From GWC2-45-44 sp041661665 (lineage in GTDB: Bacteria > Planctomycetota > Phycisphaerae > Sedimentisphaerales > UBA12454), in contig JBAZTW010000001.1 in assembly GCA_041661665.1 (NCBI GenBank), forward strand, positions 90,544 through 154,543: a DNA stretch of 64,000 nucleotides, written 5' to 3'. The notes under the pieces were generated by a model. It searched no databases and was not told the origin of the DNA. It saw only the letters and a program-made list of their open reading frames with translations. Positions 32,403 to 41,012 of this stretch are shown one piece after another (positions within the stretch are counted from its first letter, which is position 1; each line of letters opens with the position of its first letter). The position numbers and the translations under genes were made by a program.

Positions 32403-33440
32403 ATGACCGAACAAATTAAAAAAATTCTTATAATCAAGCCCAGCGCGATGGGCGATATAGTTTTGGCTCTTCCGGCGGTTTGCTGTCTGAAAAAAAGTTT
32501 CCCCGATGCGCAGATTCACTGGTTTGTCAGGCCGGAGTTTGCGCCGGTAATCGAAGGGCATAAATGCGTTGACAGGATTGTGCCGTTTGAACGCAGGAAA
32601 CTTGGCAAATGGTGGTATCAGCCCGAAGCGTTTGGAGAACTGGTAAGGCTTGTCAAATATCTTAGAAATGAAAAGTATGATATTGTTTTCGATTTGCAGG
32701 GCAGGTTCAGGAGCGTGATTTTTGCGTGGTTCAGCGGCTGCAAAAAAAGATTCGGCCCGGCAAAGACGCAGGAATTGACAAAACCTTTTTATACCAACAC
32801 GGTTGTTCAATCTGCTCAATCCGTTCATTTGGTGGATTATTTTATTGATATAGTTTGTGCAGCGGGGGCAAAGCGGACGGATGTGGAGTTCAGGCTCAAG
32901 CCGAGCGTTAAGGCGGCGGAGGAGTTGAAAAAGAAAATATCGCCAATGGGTGTTGTCTGGAATAATTACGCTGTTTTTGTGCCTGGCGCAACAGTAGATG
33001 CCAAACGCTGGCCGATAGAAAATTTTGCAGTCCTTGCGGATAAAATTTATGAAAAATACGGCTGCGGTATTGTTGTCTGCGGCGCTGAATCGGAAAATCC
33101 TATTGGGGAGAAATTGAAAGAGCTGGCTGATATACCTGTAACGAATTTTGCAGGCAATACGAGTATCCCGCAGTTGATTGCGCTTCTGGCCGGTGCGAAA
33201 TTTGTTGTGAGCAATGATACGGGTCCCGCTCATATTGCTTCGGCATTGGGTGTGCCGATGGCCTTGATTTTCGGCTATACCAATCCGAACAGAGTTGGTG
33301 TATATGGCAGGAATGAATGTAATGCCGCGATAGAGCCGGATAAACGCGGTAGCGATGTTGAAAGCAAAAATCCTGCGCACGATATAAAAAATGTGAGCGT
33401 TGAAAATGTTTTTGAAATTATTAACCGGCAACTGGAATAA
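32403..33440 (+). CDS. Glycosyltransferase family 9, heptosyltransferase-like
   Basis: The 345-residue enzyme probably adds heptose to the lipopolysaccharide core. Family hallmarks are the N-terminal ILIIKPSAMGDIVLALP, the central DIVFDLQGR, and the donor-binding VVSNDTGPAHIASALGVP near residue 270. VPGATVDAKRWP lies before it. It is in one unit with the WaaP-like gene and the DUF2062 gene. A long reading frame on the opposite strand over the same bases is a shadow. Confidence 0.9.
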   Translation: MTEQIKKILIIKPSAMGDIVLALPAVCCLKKSFPDAQIHWFVRPEFAPVIEGHKCVDRIVPFERRKLGKWWYQPEAFGELVRLVKYLRNEKYDIVFDLQGRFRSVIFAWFSGCKKRFGPAKTQELTKPFYTNTVVQSAQSVHLVDYFIDIVCAAGAKRTDVEFRLKPSVKAAEELKKKISPMGVVWNNYAVFVPGATVDAKRWPIENFAVLADKIYEKYGCGIVVCGAESENPIGEKLKELADIPVTNFAGNTSIPQLIALLAGAKFVVSNDTGPAHIASALGVPMALIFGYTNPNRVGVYGRNECNAAIEPDKRGSDVESKNPAHDIKNVSVENVFEIINRQLE

Positions 33441-33454
33441 TTTATAGAATAATT

Positions 33455-34015
33455 ATGGCAAAAATCGCGAGAAAGAAAAGAAAACATAAAATCCTGCGTT
33501 ATCTTGAGTATAAGATTCTGCATATTGAAGATTCGCCGCACAAAATCTCGCTTGGTGTTGCGCTGGGGTTGTTTATAGCCTGGACGCCGCTGCTTGGGCT
33601 GCACATATTTATGGCGATAGCGATGAGCGTGCTTTTGAAGGCTAATAAATTCGCGGCGCTGGTGAGTATATGGGTGAGCAATGTTTTTACTTTTGCTATT
33701 ATCTACTATCCTGCTTATGTGGTGGGGCGGGTTATCTGCAATATATTTGCGATGCACGAAAACCAAAACGAAGAGCAGGTAAGTCATATCTTCGGCGAAC
33801 TTTTTAAACCAAGCAATGTAATGGCAGGGATATTTTCAAAGGCGTACTGGGTCAGATTCTGGACGCTTACAAAATCAATCGGACCTGAGTTGTGGGTAGG
33901 CTGTACAGTAGTAGGTCTGGCTGTTGCAATTGGCGGATATCTAATCTGCTACTATATGATTAAAAATCACCGCGAAAAAAATCCGCACAGGCGATATAGG
34001 GTTATTAGTCAGTAG
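33455..34015 (+). CDS. DUF2062 membrane protein
   Basis: The 186-residue protein carries the DUF2062 pattern, with SPHKISLGVALGLFIAWTPLLGLH near residue 27 (in two parts, SPHKISLGVALG and WTPLLGLH). Three or four membrane segments follow, and the last ends in a basic tail. Members often accompany glycosyltransferase genes, as here; the function is unknown. Its stop overlaps the end of the convergent DUF2007 gene by 11 bp. Confidence 0.8.
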   Translation: MAKIARKKRKHKILRYLEYKILHIEDSPHKISLGVALGLFIAWTPLLGLHIFMAIAMSVLLKANKFAALVSIWVSNVFTFAIIYYPAYVVGRVICNIFAMHENQNEEQVSHIFGELFKPSNVMAGIFSKAYWVRFWTLTKSIGPELWVGCTVVGLAVAIGGYLICYYMIKNHREKNPHRRYRVISQ

Positions 34016-34436
34016 CTGGTGTTGGTTCTTTCCACTTGTGGCCGCAGGATTGGCAGGAGTATGTTTTGATAGAGTATGTTATTGGGAATCTTAGAATAAG
34101 AATAGAGAGAAAAGCAGACCAGCGAGAAAACCTTTCATAGTTGATTTCTGTGCCCCCGCATTTGGGGCATTTCAAGTCATATTCTTCTTCATCTGTAAAT
34201 TGAGCATTGCCTGCATCGGCAGCAGAAGCTTTTAGTATTTCTTCGGCTTGTTGTTTGTCGCTATGTTTTATATAAAGTTTTATTCCGCCATCAGCGCTGG
34301 CAAGAAGCCAGTAAGTTGCGACAAAATTTTCGCCTGACAAAAAGCAATCTATACCGGCTGATTCGAGAGATATTTTTGCAATCTCGGCATTTGTATAGTC
34401 ATTGAATGAAGCGATTTTTATTATTTTTTCATCCAT
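34005..34436 (-). CDS. DUF2007 protein with zinc-ribbon
   Basis: The 143-residue protein has an N-terminal DUF2007 domain (IIKIASFNDYTNAEIAKISLES and LYIKHSDKQQAEEIL, residues 4-70). A zinc-ribbon follows with two Cys pairs, CPKCGG and CQSCGHKW. Between the pairs is a hydrophobic stretch (FLSILILRF) that may enter the membrane. DUF2007 is described as a putative signal-transducing domain without a defined ligand. Its ATG overlaps the ileS stop by eight bases, so it is translated after ileS. Confidence 0.75.
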   Translation of the reverse strand: MDEKIIKIASFNDYTNAEIAKISLESAGIDCFLSGENFVATYWLLASADGGIKLYIKHSDKQQAEEILKASAADAGNAQFTDEEEYDLKCPKCGGTEINYERFSRWSAFLSILILRFPITYSIKTYSCQSCGHKWKEPTPATD

Positions 34437-37269
34437 TTACTACCTTTACGCAACGGTCGCAGAGGTCGGCATGTTCGGTGTTTACCCCGACGCTCGGCCA
34501 GTAATTCCAGCAACGCTGACATTTTTGATGGCTGCTCTTTTGAGCATTTACGAGTTTATCCGACTTCTTCTTTTCGAGTTTTACTTCGCTTACAATGCAA
34601 AGAGCGGCGAAATTTTCAAGCCCGAACTTTTCAACAACAGCTATCAATTCACCATCATCAGTATTAATTACGATTGACGATTCCTGATTGCTCGCAATCC
34701 GTTCATTTTTACGCAGGCCTTCGAGTTCTTTGAGAACCTCATCACGCAATCCCATCAGCTTTTCCCATTTTGCTTCATCTTTTTTCCAGTCAATAGAAGC
34801 ATCAACCTTTGGCATAGAAAGCAAATGAACGCTGTCTGCTGCTTCGGCCTTTACTTCCATCGATTCATAAATTTCTTCAGCAGTGTGGACGAGAATCGGT
34901 GCAAGCATTCTGTTCAGACTGTCGAGAATTTTAAACATCGCGGTCTGTGCGCTTTTGCGGGACAGTGAATCTTTGCCGTCGCAATAGAGCCTGTCTTTCA
35001 GAACATCCATATAAATACTGCTCATTTCAACCGAGCAGAAATTGTAAATCAGCGTATAAACCTTGTGGAACAGGAAGTTTTCATAAGAATCCTGAACATC
35101 AGCAATGAGTTTCTGCAACTGCTGCATTGCCCATTTGTCTATGTCGTACATTTTGTCATAGGCGACAGTGTGCTGAGCCGGGTCAAAGCCCGACAAGTTG
35201 CTGAGCAGATAACGGATTGTATTTCTGATTTTGCGGTACGCATCCTGCAATCTGCTGATTAACGCATCGCTGCAACGCATATCTTCCTGATAATTGACGC
35301 TTGAGACCCAAAGACGCAGAATGTCTGCGCCATATTTGGTGATTTCTTCCTGAGCGCTGACGTAGTTGCCAAGCGATTTGGATTGCTTTCTGCCCTGGTC
35401 GTCAACGGTAAAGCCGTGCGTGAGAACTGTTTTGAATGGCGGACAGCCGATTACGCCGAGAGCGGGCAGCAGAGAAAGCTGGAACCAGCCGCGATGCTGG
35501 TCGGAACCTTCAAGATATAAATCGACCGGCACAGGCCAGCCTGCCTGTTTGGCGACGCTGTGCCAACTGCATCCGCTTTCAAACCAGACATCGAAAATAT
35601 TTTCTTCTTTTTTCAAATCGTCGAAGCTGAAGCCTGCGGGCAGTTTAAAGTTTTCGCCGAGTATGTCTTTTGGTGAATCAGTGAACCAGCTATCCGAGCC
35701 TTTCTTGCGGAAATGCTCTGCGACTGCCAATACCGATTCTTTTGTGATAAGGCTTTTCTCATCGGAATTATAAAATACCGGTATTGGCATTCCCCAGCAA
35801 CGCTGGCGACTGATGCACCAATCGGGTCGCGATTCGAGCATACCGGTAATTCTCTTTTGTCCCCATGCCGGAACCCAGTTCACCTGCGGGATTCTTTCAA
35901 GTGCAAGCTGCCTCAGGCTTTTGCCATTCGGCATTTGATTGTCAACGCTGATAAACCATTGTTCGGTTGCGCGGAAAATGACGGGCATTCTGCTGCGCCA
36001 GCAATGCGGATAACTGTGCGTGATTTTTCCTTCAGCAACCAGTAGCCCGGATTGTTTCAATTGACCAACAACCTCTTGGTCAACTTCCAGAACATTTTTA
36101 CCGACTAACCAACTCGGTACGGTCTGGTCATAGCAGCCATCATCTTTTACAGGTGAATAGACAGCTAAATTGTGCTGCATACCCGCATGATAGTCGTCAA
36201 CGCCGTGACCCGGTGCGGTATGGACAAGGCCAGTGCCGTCTTCAGTGGTAACAAATTCGCCGCCGATTACGATATAGGCATCTTTATCTGTCGGGTTCTT
36301 TTCAATGAATGGGTGATTATATCGCAGACCTACGATATCGCGGCCTTTTACGGTTTTTTCGCTAACAGTGTATTCGGTCAGTTTTCCTGCTGCGACGACT
36401 GCCTCAAGGCGAGCCTGAACGACAATGGATGTGAACTTTTTGCCGTTTAGAGTGTATGTTATTGAAACATATTCCAAATGCGGATTGGCGGTTATTGCCA
36501 GATTTGCCGCAAGTGTCCACGGTGTCGTTGTCCATATCATAAAGCAGGGCGTGCCGCTGTTGTCGCCGGTCAGACCGAGCGATTTTAATTTTGCCGCCGA
36601 TTCAGCGGTTGCAGGGAAGTTGACGAAAATGCTCGGCGAAGCAATATCCTGATATTCGAGTTCCGCATCAGCAAGAGCTGTTTGGCAGCCGACTGACCAG
36701 TGGATAGGTTTCAACTGTTTATATACTAATCCTTTTTCGACAAGCGCGGCGAAAACTTCGCACATTCCCGCTTCGTATTGCGGCTTCAAAGTCAAATATG
36801 GATTTTCAAAGTCGCCGAATATACCCAAATCCTTAAACTGCTTCGACTGAAGTTTGACGTATTTGCTTGCGTATTGTTTGCAAAGCTTGCGGATTTCGAG
36901 TTTATCCATCGTTTTGGCTTTGTCGCCCAGTTCTGCCATAACCTTTACTTCGATAGGCAGGCCGTGGCAGTCCCAGCCGGGGACGTATGGTGTCTTAAAG
37001 CCGCTCATCGTTTTATATTTAAGCACAATGTCCTTGAGGACTTTGTTGATAACGTGTCCCATATGGATATCGCCGTTGGCGTAGGGCGGGCCATCGTGCA
37101 GCGTGTATTGCGGACAGTCCTTGCGGGCATTCTGAATTTTGCTGTAAATCGCGGCTTTGTCCCAGCTTTTACGCCTGATAGGCTCCTGCTGGGTCAGGTT
37201 TGCTTTCATTGCGAATTTCGTCTGCGGCAGATTTAAACTTGCCCGATAGTTGCTTTTTTCTTCACTCAT
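34429..37269 (-). CDS. ileS: Isoleucyl-tRNA synthetase
   Basis: This class I synthetase has 946 residues from the ATG at 37269. It shows the HIGH motif as HMGH near residue 69, the editing domain (MIWTTTPWTLAANLA), WFESGCSW, the KMSKS loop as KQSKS, and a C-terminal zinc-binding pair CQRCW and CDRC. A GTG six codons upstream lies in a GAGAAGT repeat and is a weaker start. It is followed by the DUF2007 gene with an overlap, and preceded by rsfS. Confidence 0.95.
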   Translation of the reverse strand: MSEEKSNYRASLNLPQTKFAMKANLTQQEPIRRKSWDKAAIYSKIQNARKDCPQYTLHDGPPYANGDIHMGHVINKVLKDIVLKYKTMSGFKTPYVPGWDCHGLPIEVKVMAELGDKAKTMDKLEIRKLCKQYASKYVKLQSKQFKDLGIFGDFENPYLTLKPQYEAGMCEVFAALVEKGLVYKQLKPIHWSVGCQTALADAELEYQDIASPSIFVNFPATAESAAKLKSLGLTGDNSGTPCFMIWTTTPWTLAANLAITANPHLEYVSITYTLNGKKFTSIVVQARLEAVVAAGKLTEYTVSEKTVKGRDIVGLRYNHPFIEKNPTDKDAYIVIGGEFVTTEDGTGLVHTAPGHGVDDYHAGMQHNLAVYSPVKDDGCYDQTVPSWLVGKNVLEVDQEVVGQLKQSGLLVAEGKITHSYPHCWRSRMPVIFRATEQWFISVDNQMPNGKSLRQLALERIPQVNWVPAWGQKRITGMLESRPDWCISRQRCWGMPIPVFYNSDEKSLITKESVLAVAEHFRKKGSDSWFTDSPKDILGENFKLPAGFSFDDLKKEENIFDVWFESGCSWHSVAKQAGWPVPVDLYLEGSDQHRGWFQLSLLPALGVIGCPPFKTVLTHGFTVDDQGRKQSKSLGNYVSAQEEITKYGADILRLWVSSVNYQEDMRCSDALISRLQDAYRKIRNTIRYLLSNLSGFDPAQHTVAYDKMYDIDKWAMQQLQKLIADVQDSYENFLFHKVYTLIYNFCSVEMSSIYMDVLKDRLYCDGKDSLSRKSAQTAMFKILDSLNRMLAPILVHTAEEIYESMEVKAEAADSVHLLSMPKVDASIDWKKDEAKWEKLMGLRDEVLKELEGLRKNERIASNQESSIVINTDDGELIAVVEKFGLENFAALCIVSEVKLEKKKSDKLVNAQKSSHQKCQRCWNYWPSVGVNTEHADLCDRCVKVVNG

Positions 37270-37276
37270 TAGTTTC

Positions 37277-37759
37277 TCACTTCTCACTTCTAATTTCTAA
37301 CTTCTCTGCGTCTCCCCAGAGGAGTTCCAAATCGTAATAATCTCTGAACTCTTCGCTGAACAGGTGGACAACCACATCGATAAAATCGAGCAGTACCCAT
37401 TTACCCTGTTCCATACCTGCCTTGCCGAAAGGTCGTAATTTGTGTTTGTGGCCGAAGTCTATGATTTCCTCGGCAACGCTGCAAATCTGGCGGTCGGAAG
37501 TGCCGGTGGCGATTAAAAAATAGTCGGTCGCGGGGCTTTTGCCCTTAAGGTCGAGTATGACAACGTCTTTGCAATTTCTTTCGATTGCGATTTTCGCCGC
37601 CTCAATCGCGAATTTTCTGGCATCCATTAAAACTGTTTTTTTCTTTTTTACTGTAGTTTTCTTAACAGCTTTTTTCGCGATAGTTTTCTTAATAACAGTC
37701 TTTTTCACGGCAGTTTTTTTCGTTACTGCCTTTTTTGCGGTAGTCTTTTTCTTTGCCAA
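37277..37759 (-). CDS. rsfS: Ribosome silencing factor RsfS with Lys-rich N-terminal tail
   Basis: RsfS binds ribosomal protein L14 and keeps subunits apart in starvation. The core domain is residues 45-150: FAIEAAKIAIERNCKDVVILDL, ATDYFLIATGTSDRQ and GKWVLLDFIDVVVHLF. The first 43 residues are almost only Lys, Thr, Val and Ala in KKTxxKK units, like a histone-H1 tail. The family norm is about 105-120 residues, so this tail is extra. An internal ATG at 37627 would remove it. It is read just before ileS. Confidence 0.85.
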   Translation of the reverse strand: MAKKKTTAKKAVTKKTAVKKTVIKKTIAKKAVKKTTVKKKKTVLMDARKFAIEAAKIAIERNCKDVVILDLKGKSPATDYFLIATGTSDRQICSVAEEIIDFGHKHKLRPFGKAGMEQGKWVLLDFIDVVVHLFSEEFRDYYDLELLWGDAEKLEIRSEK

Positions 37760-37808
37760 TTTCGCCTTTCCAAAACCGATAAGTTATGACCAGATATAAC
37801 CCAGATAC

Positions 37809-37874
37809 AAAAAAACGGGGTCAGGAATAATTCCCGACCCCGCTTAGGATACATTTAATTATGATTTAAGTCAA
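37809..37874 (-). repeat. 66-bp repeat A containing a terminator (after hicB)
   Basis: This is a near-identical copy of 38694-38759. On the minus strand it ends in a CGGGGTC/GACCCCG hairpin followed by seven T, so it terminates the hicAB transcript. The part before the hairpin, including TTGACTTAA and GTATCCTAAG, is also shared. Confidence 0.8.
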
Positions 37875-37903
37875 TTGTTCTGTTTCAGGTATGCAGAGCT
37901 GGG

Positions 37904-38296
37904 TTAGTGTGAAAAAACACTTTTTAAAGCAGTGCTGCGGATAAAATCAGAAATACCTTTGAAACCGGAGCTATTGGCGGCATTTGAAATTAACAGTTTT
38001 TCATCAGAGGTTAATCTGACATTAACTTGGAAAGTCCGTTTATTTTCGGATGATGGCAGGGGTGGTGTTTGACCATTTTCCACCATAGTAGCAATTGCTA
38101 TAGTAAGTGCTTCCTCAACAGCCTTATAGCATTTTTCTGGTGTTTTAGCATCGACAAAAACACCAGGTAGTTCAACAGAACTGCCAATATAGCCCAATTT
38201 TTCATTTTTTTCGAGGATTATGCGATACTGGCTGGCTATTTTTTCTGCCTTGTGTAGAATCGAAACATTGAATGGTTTGTCTATTTTACTCTTCAT
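37904..38296 (-). CDS. hicB: HicB-family antitoxin
   Basis: The 130-residue protein has a partial RNase-H-like fold (YRIILEKNEKLGYIGSSVELPG and a helix KCYKAVEEALTIAI), then a ribbon-helix-helix-type C-terminus (FQVNVRLTSDEKLLISNAA). HicB binds and inhibits HicA and represses the operon. The start at 38296 was chosen because an AGGG precedes it; an in-frame codon at 38341 lies inside hicA. The two genes overlap by 11 bp, with hicA first. Confidence 0.8.
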   Translation of the reverse strand: MKSKIDKPFNVSILHKAEKIASQYRIILEKNEKLGYIGSSVELPGVFVDAKTPEKCYKAVEEALTIAIATMVENGQTPPLPSSENKRTFQVNVRLTSDEKLLISNAANSSGFKGISDFIRSTALKSVFSH

Positions 38297-38486
38297 TTTG
38301 GCCCTGAATGAAATTCTTGAATTTCTGTAAATATTCAACACTTACTTTTTTGTTCCTTACAGGTATAAGCCACGGCAACTGTCCGTCCTTTACAAATACC
38401 CTGTAAGGCTCATAGATTCTTTTCAACTGCCAACCATGAGATTCGAATAGCTTTAGTACTTCTTCAAAATCAACTTCATAGGCCAT
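38286..38486 (-). CDS. hicA: HicA-like toxin, catalytic His replaced
   Basis: The 66-residue protein fits the double-stranded-RNA-binding fold of HicA mRNA interferases (HGWQLKRIYEPYRVF, IPVRNKKVSVEYLQKF). The usual GSH, with the catalytic His, is EPY here, so the enzyme may be inactive or use another residue. The ATG at 38486 has GGGGTG just upstream, better than the GTG at 38495. It is upstream of hicB with an overlap, the usual toxin-first order. Confidence 0.7.
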   Translation of the reverse strand: MAYEVDFEEVLKLFESHGWQLKRIYEPYRVFVKDGQLPWLIPVRNKKVSVEYLQKFKNFIQGQNEE

Positions 38487-38532
38487 TACAAGCACCCCTA
38501 ATTAAATGCTCTGCCATTTCCAAATTGCCAAT

Positions 38533-38560
38533 CAGCTTTGCTTAAACAACAGCAAAGCTG
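38533..38560 (-). promoter_or_regulatory. Perfect 10-bp hairpin in the hicA leader
   Basis: CAGCTTTGCT pairs with AGCAAAGCTG around 8 bases, about 47 bp before hicA. It may be a second operator or a translational control element. Confidence 0.5.
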
Positions 38561-38640
38561 CTGCCATCCATGGCGGAACAACAAGAAATCTTGCCTGCAA
38601 CAGCCATCTCTATTGCACCTCTTGATGCCAGTTATTCTTA

Positions 38641-38673
38641 GTAAAGTATAGCTTAGGCTTTACAGGTTGTCAA
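38641..38673 (-). promoter_or_regulatory. hicAB promoter with overlapping operator candidate
   Basis: TTGACA (38668-38673), 17 bases, and TATACT (38645-38650) on the minus strand make a near-consensus promoter. The inverted repeat GTAAAG/CTTTAC (38641-38646/38658-38663) spans the -10 and spacer. This is where HicB autorepression would be expected. Confidence 0.6.
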
Positions 38674-38693
38674 GCGTTTTTTTAAGAAAATCA

Positions 38694-38759
38694 AAAAAAA
38701 CGGGGCCGGTAATAATTCCCGACCCCGCTTAGGATACATTTAAAAGCTGATTAAGTCAA
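38694..38759 (-). repeat. 66-bp repeat B containing a terminator (upstream of hicA)
   Basis: This is the second copy of the repeat at 37809-37874, in the same orientation, with a CGGGGCC-type hairpin and a T run on the minus strand. It terminates transcription from the DUF1646 side. Together the copies flank the hicAB module. Confidence 0.8.
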
Positions 38760-38873
38760 CTATTTGCTCATAATCACGACAACAGCAATCTTGTTGCTCG
38801 GTGAGCCTTTTCCACCGTGAGTGCCTCTTTCGATGTACTTTTTGGCGTTAAAACAAAGACAAATAAAGGAGTT
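38760..38873 (-). pseudogene. Possible 3' remnant of a lost gene
   Basis: Between the DUF1646 stop and repeat B, a stop-ended frame reads NAKKYIERGTHGGKGSP.. and ends in IAVVVIMSK. It has no start codon and lies in frame with the DUF1646 stop. It looks like the 3' end of a deleted gene, and I do not recognise the family. Confidence 0.3.
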
Positions 38874-39917
38874 TTACAGAAGGATTAGAAGAATAAAAAA
38901 AACAACCATCAAAACTATTCCCAGGGGGACGCCAAAGGAAGCCCACTCTTTGCTTTTTATGGAAAGTTTATTTGCGCAGATAATATTGGGTATATTTCCC
39001 GGAATAAGCATCCCGCCCGCAATTAACAAACCTAAAAGCAGGAATTCAATTGTTTGTACGGTCATAGCAGGTGTAATCTCTGCGGCAGTGAGGGTTGCGT
39101 TATCCAAAATTGCGGAAACGGAGTTTATCCAGAAGAGCGCCGCAGGCGAAACGCGGACGAGGTAACGGTCAACAACAGGAGTAAAACCGGTGCCAAGGAG
39201 AACCAGAGCAAGCACAAAAAGATAAACCTTTACGGACCTGATTATAACGGTTCGGTTTGTTTCCGGCTTGTCTTCTGAAAGGGAATTTGCCTCCACGGCA
39301 GAACCTTTGAAAAAAACCGCTAAAAACCCAAGGGCGAAAACTGCAGGAATAATCCATTTCCACAAAAGTCTGAAAAGAAAAAAGAAGTCGGCGTTATGAG
39401 GCGGGCCTTTGAGTCTGGCTGTAGCAATAGTGGCAAGAGGTTCGCCAATCGGCGTCAATACAGCGCCAAGGCCTATAGCGAAGCAGGCAATAATAACAAG
39501 CTTTGTCTCGACGCTTTTGGACAGCTTTAATGCAGTAACAACTTCAGCGAGGATTAAAGCGGCGATGATGGCGGTAATAACGCTGCTTAGCAGACCAAGA
39601 CCGACAACGACTATGAAGAAAAGCGTGCCATATCCGAAACGGTTCACCACGATATTTACCCCATTACCGATTTTGGACCGCAGGAGCTTAAAGAGCAGTC
39701 CGGCAAACAGAACAGCAAGGGTTATTTTAATAGGCTCTACTAATGCTTCTTTTACAAGATGAAAGCTCCAAAGATGTGATATGCTGACAGAAATAATACC
39801 CATAATGAATAAAAAGGCCTCGAGTTCTTCCTCGACTCTTTTTAGAAAGAAAGGAAGCAGCAAAACCATGCCCATAACTATGGCCAAACCGCCGATAATA
39901 AATAATTCTTCATTCAT
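38874..39917 (-). CDS. DUF1646 ion-transporter-superfamily membrane protein
   Basis: The 347-residue integral membrane protein has about ten membrane segments. GLLSSVITAIIAALILAEV, GLGAVLTPIGEPLATIA and SAILDNATLTAAEI are repeated-half motifs of the DUF1646 group, which belongs to the ion transporter superfamily of Na+ and organic anion carriers. The transported ion is not known. It is a single gene between ispD and the hicAB region. Confidence 0.75.
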   Translation of the reverse strand: MNEELFIIGGLAIVMGMVLLLPFFLKRVEEELEAFLFIMGIISVSISHLWSFHLVKEALVEPIKITLAVLFAGLLFKLLRSKIGNGVNIVVNRFGYGTLFFIVVVGLGLLSSVITAIIAALILAEVVTALKLSKSVETKLVIIACFAIGLGAVLTPIGEPLATIATARLKGPPHNADFFFLFRLLWKWIIPAVFALGFLAVFFKGSAVEANSLSEDKPETNRTVIIRSVKVYLFVLALVLLGTGFTPVVDRYLVRVSPAALFWINSVSAILDNATLTAAEITPAMTVQTIEFLLLGLLIAGGMLIPGNIPNIICANKLSIKSKEWASFGVPLGIVLMVVFFILLILL

Positions 39918-39962
39918 AACAATTCCATAAAAAGAAAGAGAATGCTGATAACTGATAACTTT

Positions 39963-40724
39963 CTACCATTGTGCCTCACCGCCGTAGGGGCCGACATAGC
40001 CTTTCGGTTTTTCTTTGATACGGGATTTTATTATCGCTTCAGCAATTGCCAAATCCGCTTTTGTGGTGATTTTAATATTCGATGAATCGGTCTGTACTAT
40101 CGCGACCTTATGCCCCAGAGCCTCGACTAATTGTGAATCATCGCTGATTTTGGATTTGTCTAAGTTTTCGAGATTGGCATAGGCTTTTTTCAGCAAATCT
40201 TTTTTGAAAACCTGCGGGGTTTGTGCCTCAAAAAGTCCCGAGCGGTCAACGGTCTGAATAATTTCACCGTTTTCGACTTTTTTCAGCGTCGCGACGACAG
40301 GGCAGGCCAGCATTGCCGCTCCGGTTTGCTCGGCCTTTTCAAAAACATCCTTTACCCATTGTTCTGTCAGGCAGCATCGCACGGCATCGTGGACTGCGAC
40401 AATATCAATCTCATCTTTGACAAGAGCAAGAGCCTTTGCGACGGTTTCAAAGCGTTCGCTTCCGCCGATGCAGATTTTCACGCCATGAAAGCTCATATTT
40501 GCGCCATGGGTGATTTTGAACATTTCCTCATCTTCAGCCGATATCGCAAGCAGGATTTGTTTGACGTTTTCGTTACCGGCGAAAAATTCAACGCTGCGCA
40601 GAAACGCCGCCCGACCTGCAACATCGGAAAATTGTTTTTTCTTCACAGCCTCAAGGTTATGACGCTGGTCTTTAACAAACCTTTTACTGCTGCCGGCCGC
40701 ACAAATTATTACTGCAATTTTCAT
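39963..40724 (-). CDS. ispD: 2-C-methyl-D-erythritol 4-phosphate cytidylyltransferase
   Basis: The enzyme is the third of the MEP isoprenoid pathway and joins CTP and MEP. It has 253 residues, slightly longer than usual. The nucleotide-binding opening is ICAAGSSKRF followed by KKKQF, with HDAVRC (normally HDAAR) and DRSGLFEAQTPQVF further on. No ispF is fused or adjacent. A short spacer with ACTGATAACTG repeats separates it from the DUF1646 gene. Confidence 0.92.
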   Translation of the reverse strand: MKIAVIICAAGSSKRFVKDQRHNLEAVKKKQFSDVAGRAAFLRSVEFFAGNENVKQILLAISAEDEEMFKITHGANMSFHGVKICIGGSERFETVAKALALVKDEIDIVAVHDAVRCCLTEQWVKDVFEKAEQTGAAMLACPVVATLKKVENGEIIQTVDRSGLFEAQTPQVFKKDLLKKAYANLENLDKSKISDDSQLVEALGHKVAIVQTDSSNIKITTKADLAIAEAIIKSRIKEKPKGYVGPYGGEAQW

Positions 40725-41012
40725 ATTTTGACCTTTGGTATATGGAATTTAGTATATGGTATCTGGCATAGAAAATCAAATATCAAAAATCGTGATAGTT
40801 CACAGTACTTTCCCGCTGACGCTGTAAAAACCGCTGATTTCAATGCCTGTCTACGAAAGTTGGGGTAGTAATGCTTGACTTTGTTGAGCCTATCTATTAT
40901 TTAATAATGATGATGCCGCTGATATTGTATTGCCCTATAAAATATGTATTATGTAGTGTTGGGTGTGCCGCCCAATACCCGTGAACAGTTACTTTTCAGG
41001 AGATAAGAAACG
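40725..41012. other. Intergenic region upstream of the DUF4838 gene
   Basis: About 290 bp with low-complexity ATATGGAATTTAG-like repeats at the ispD end. A possible promoter for the DUF4838 gene is TTGACT (about 40874) with TATTTA 17 bases later, and a TTGGG/CCCAA inverted repeat lies near 40965. No gene is seen. Confidence 0.4.

Noticed and set aside
32397..33431. A 344-residue open frame on the minus strand across the GT9 gene
   Set aside because: It is the antisense shadow of a recognised enzyme. Its product is rich in Arg, Asn and Ile with no motif and no ribosome site.
38760..38876. Stop-codon readthrough joining the DUF1646 gene and the frame after it
   Set aside because: The frame is continuous across the TAA, but nothing around the stop suggests recoding, and the extension does not match the transporter family. 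A gene remnant is simpler.
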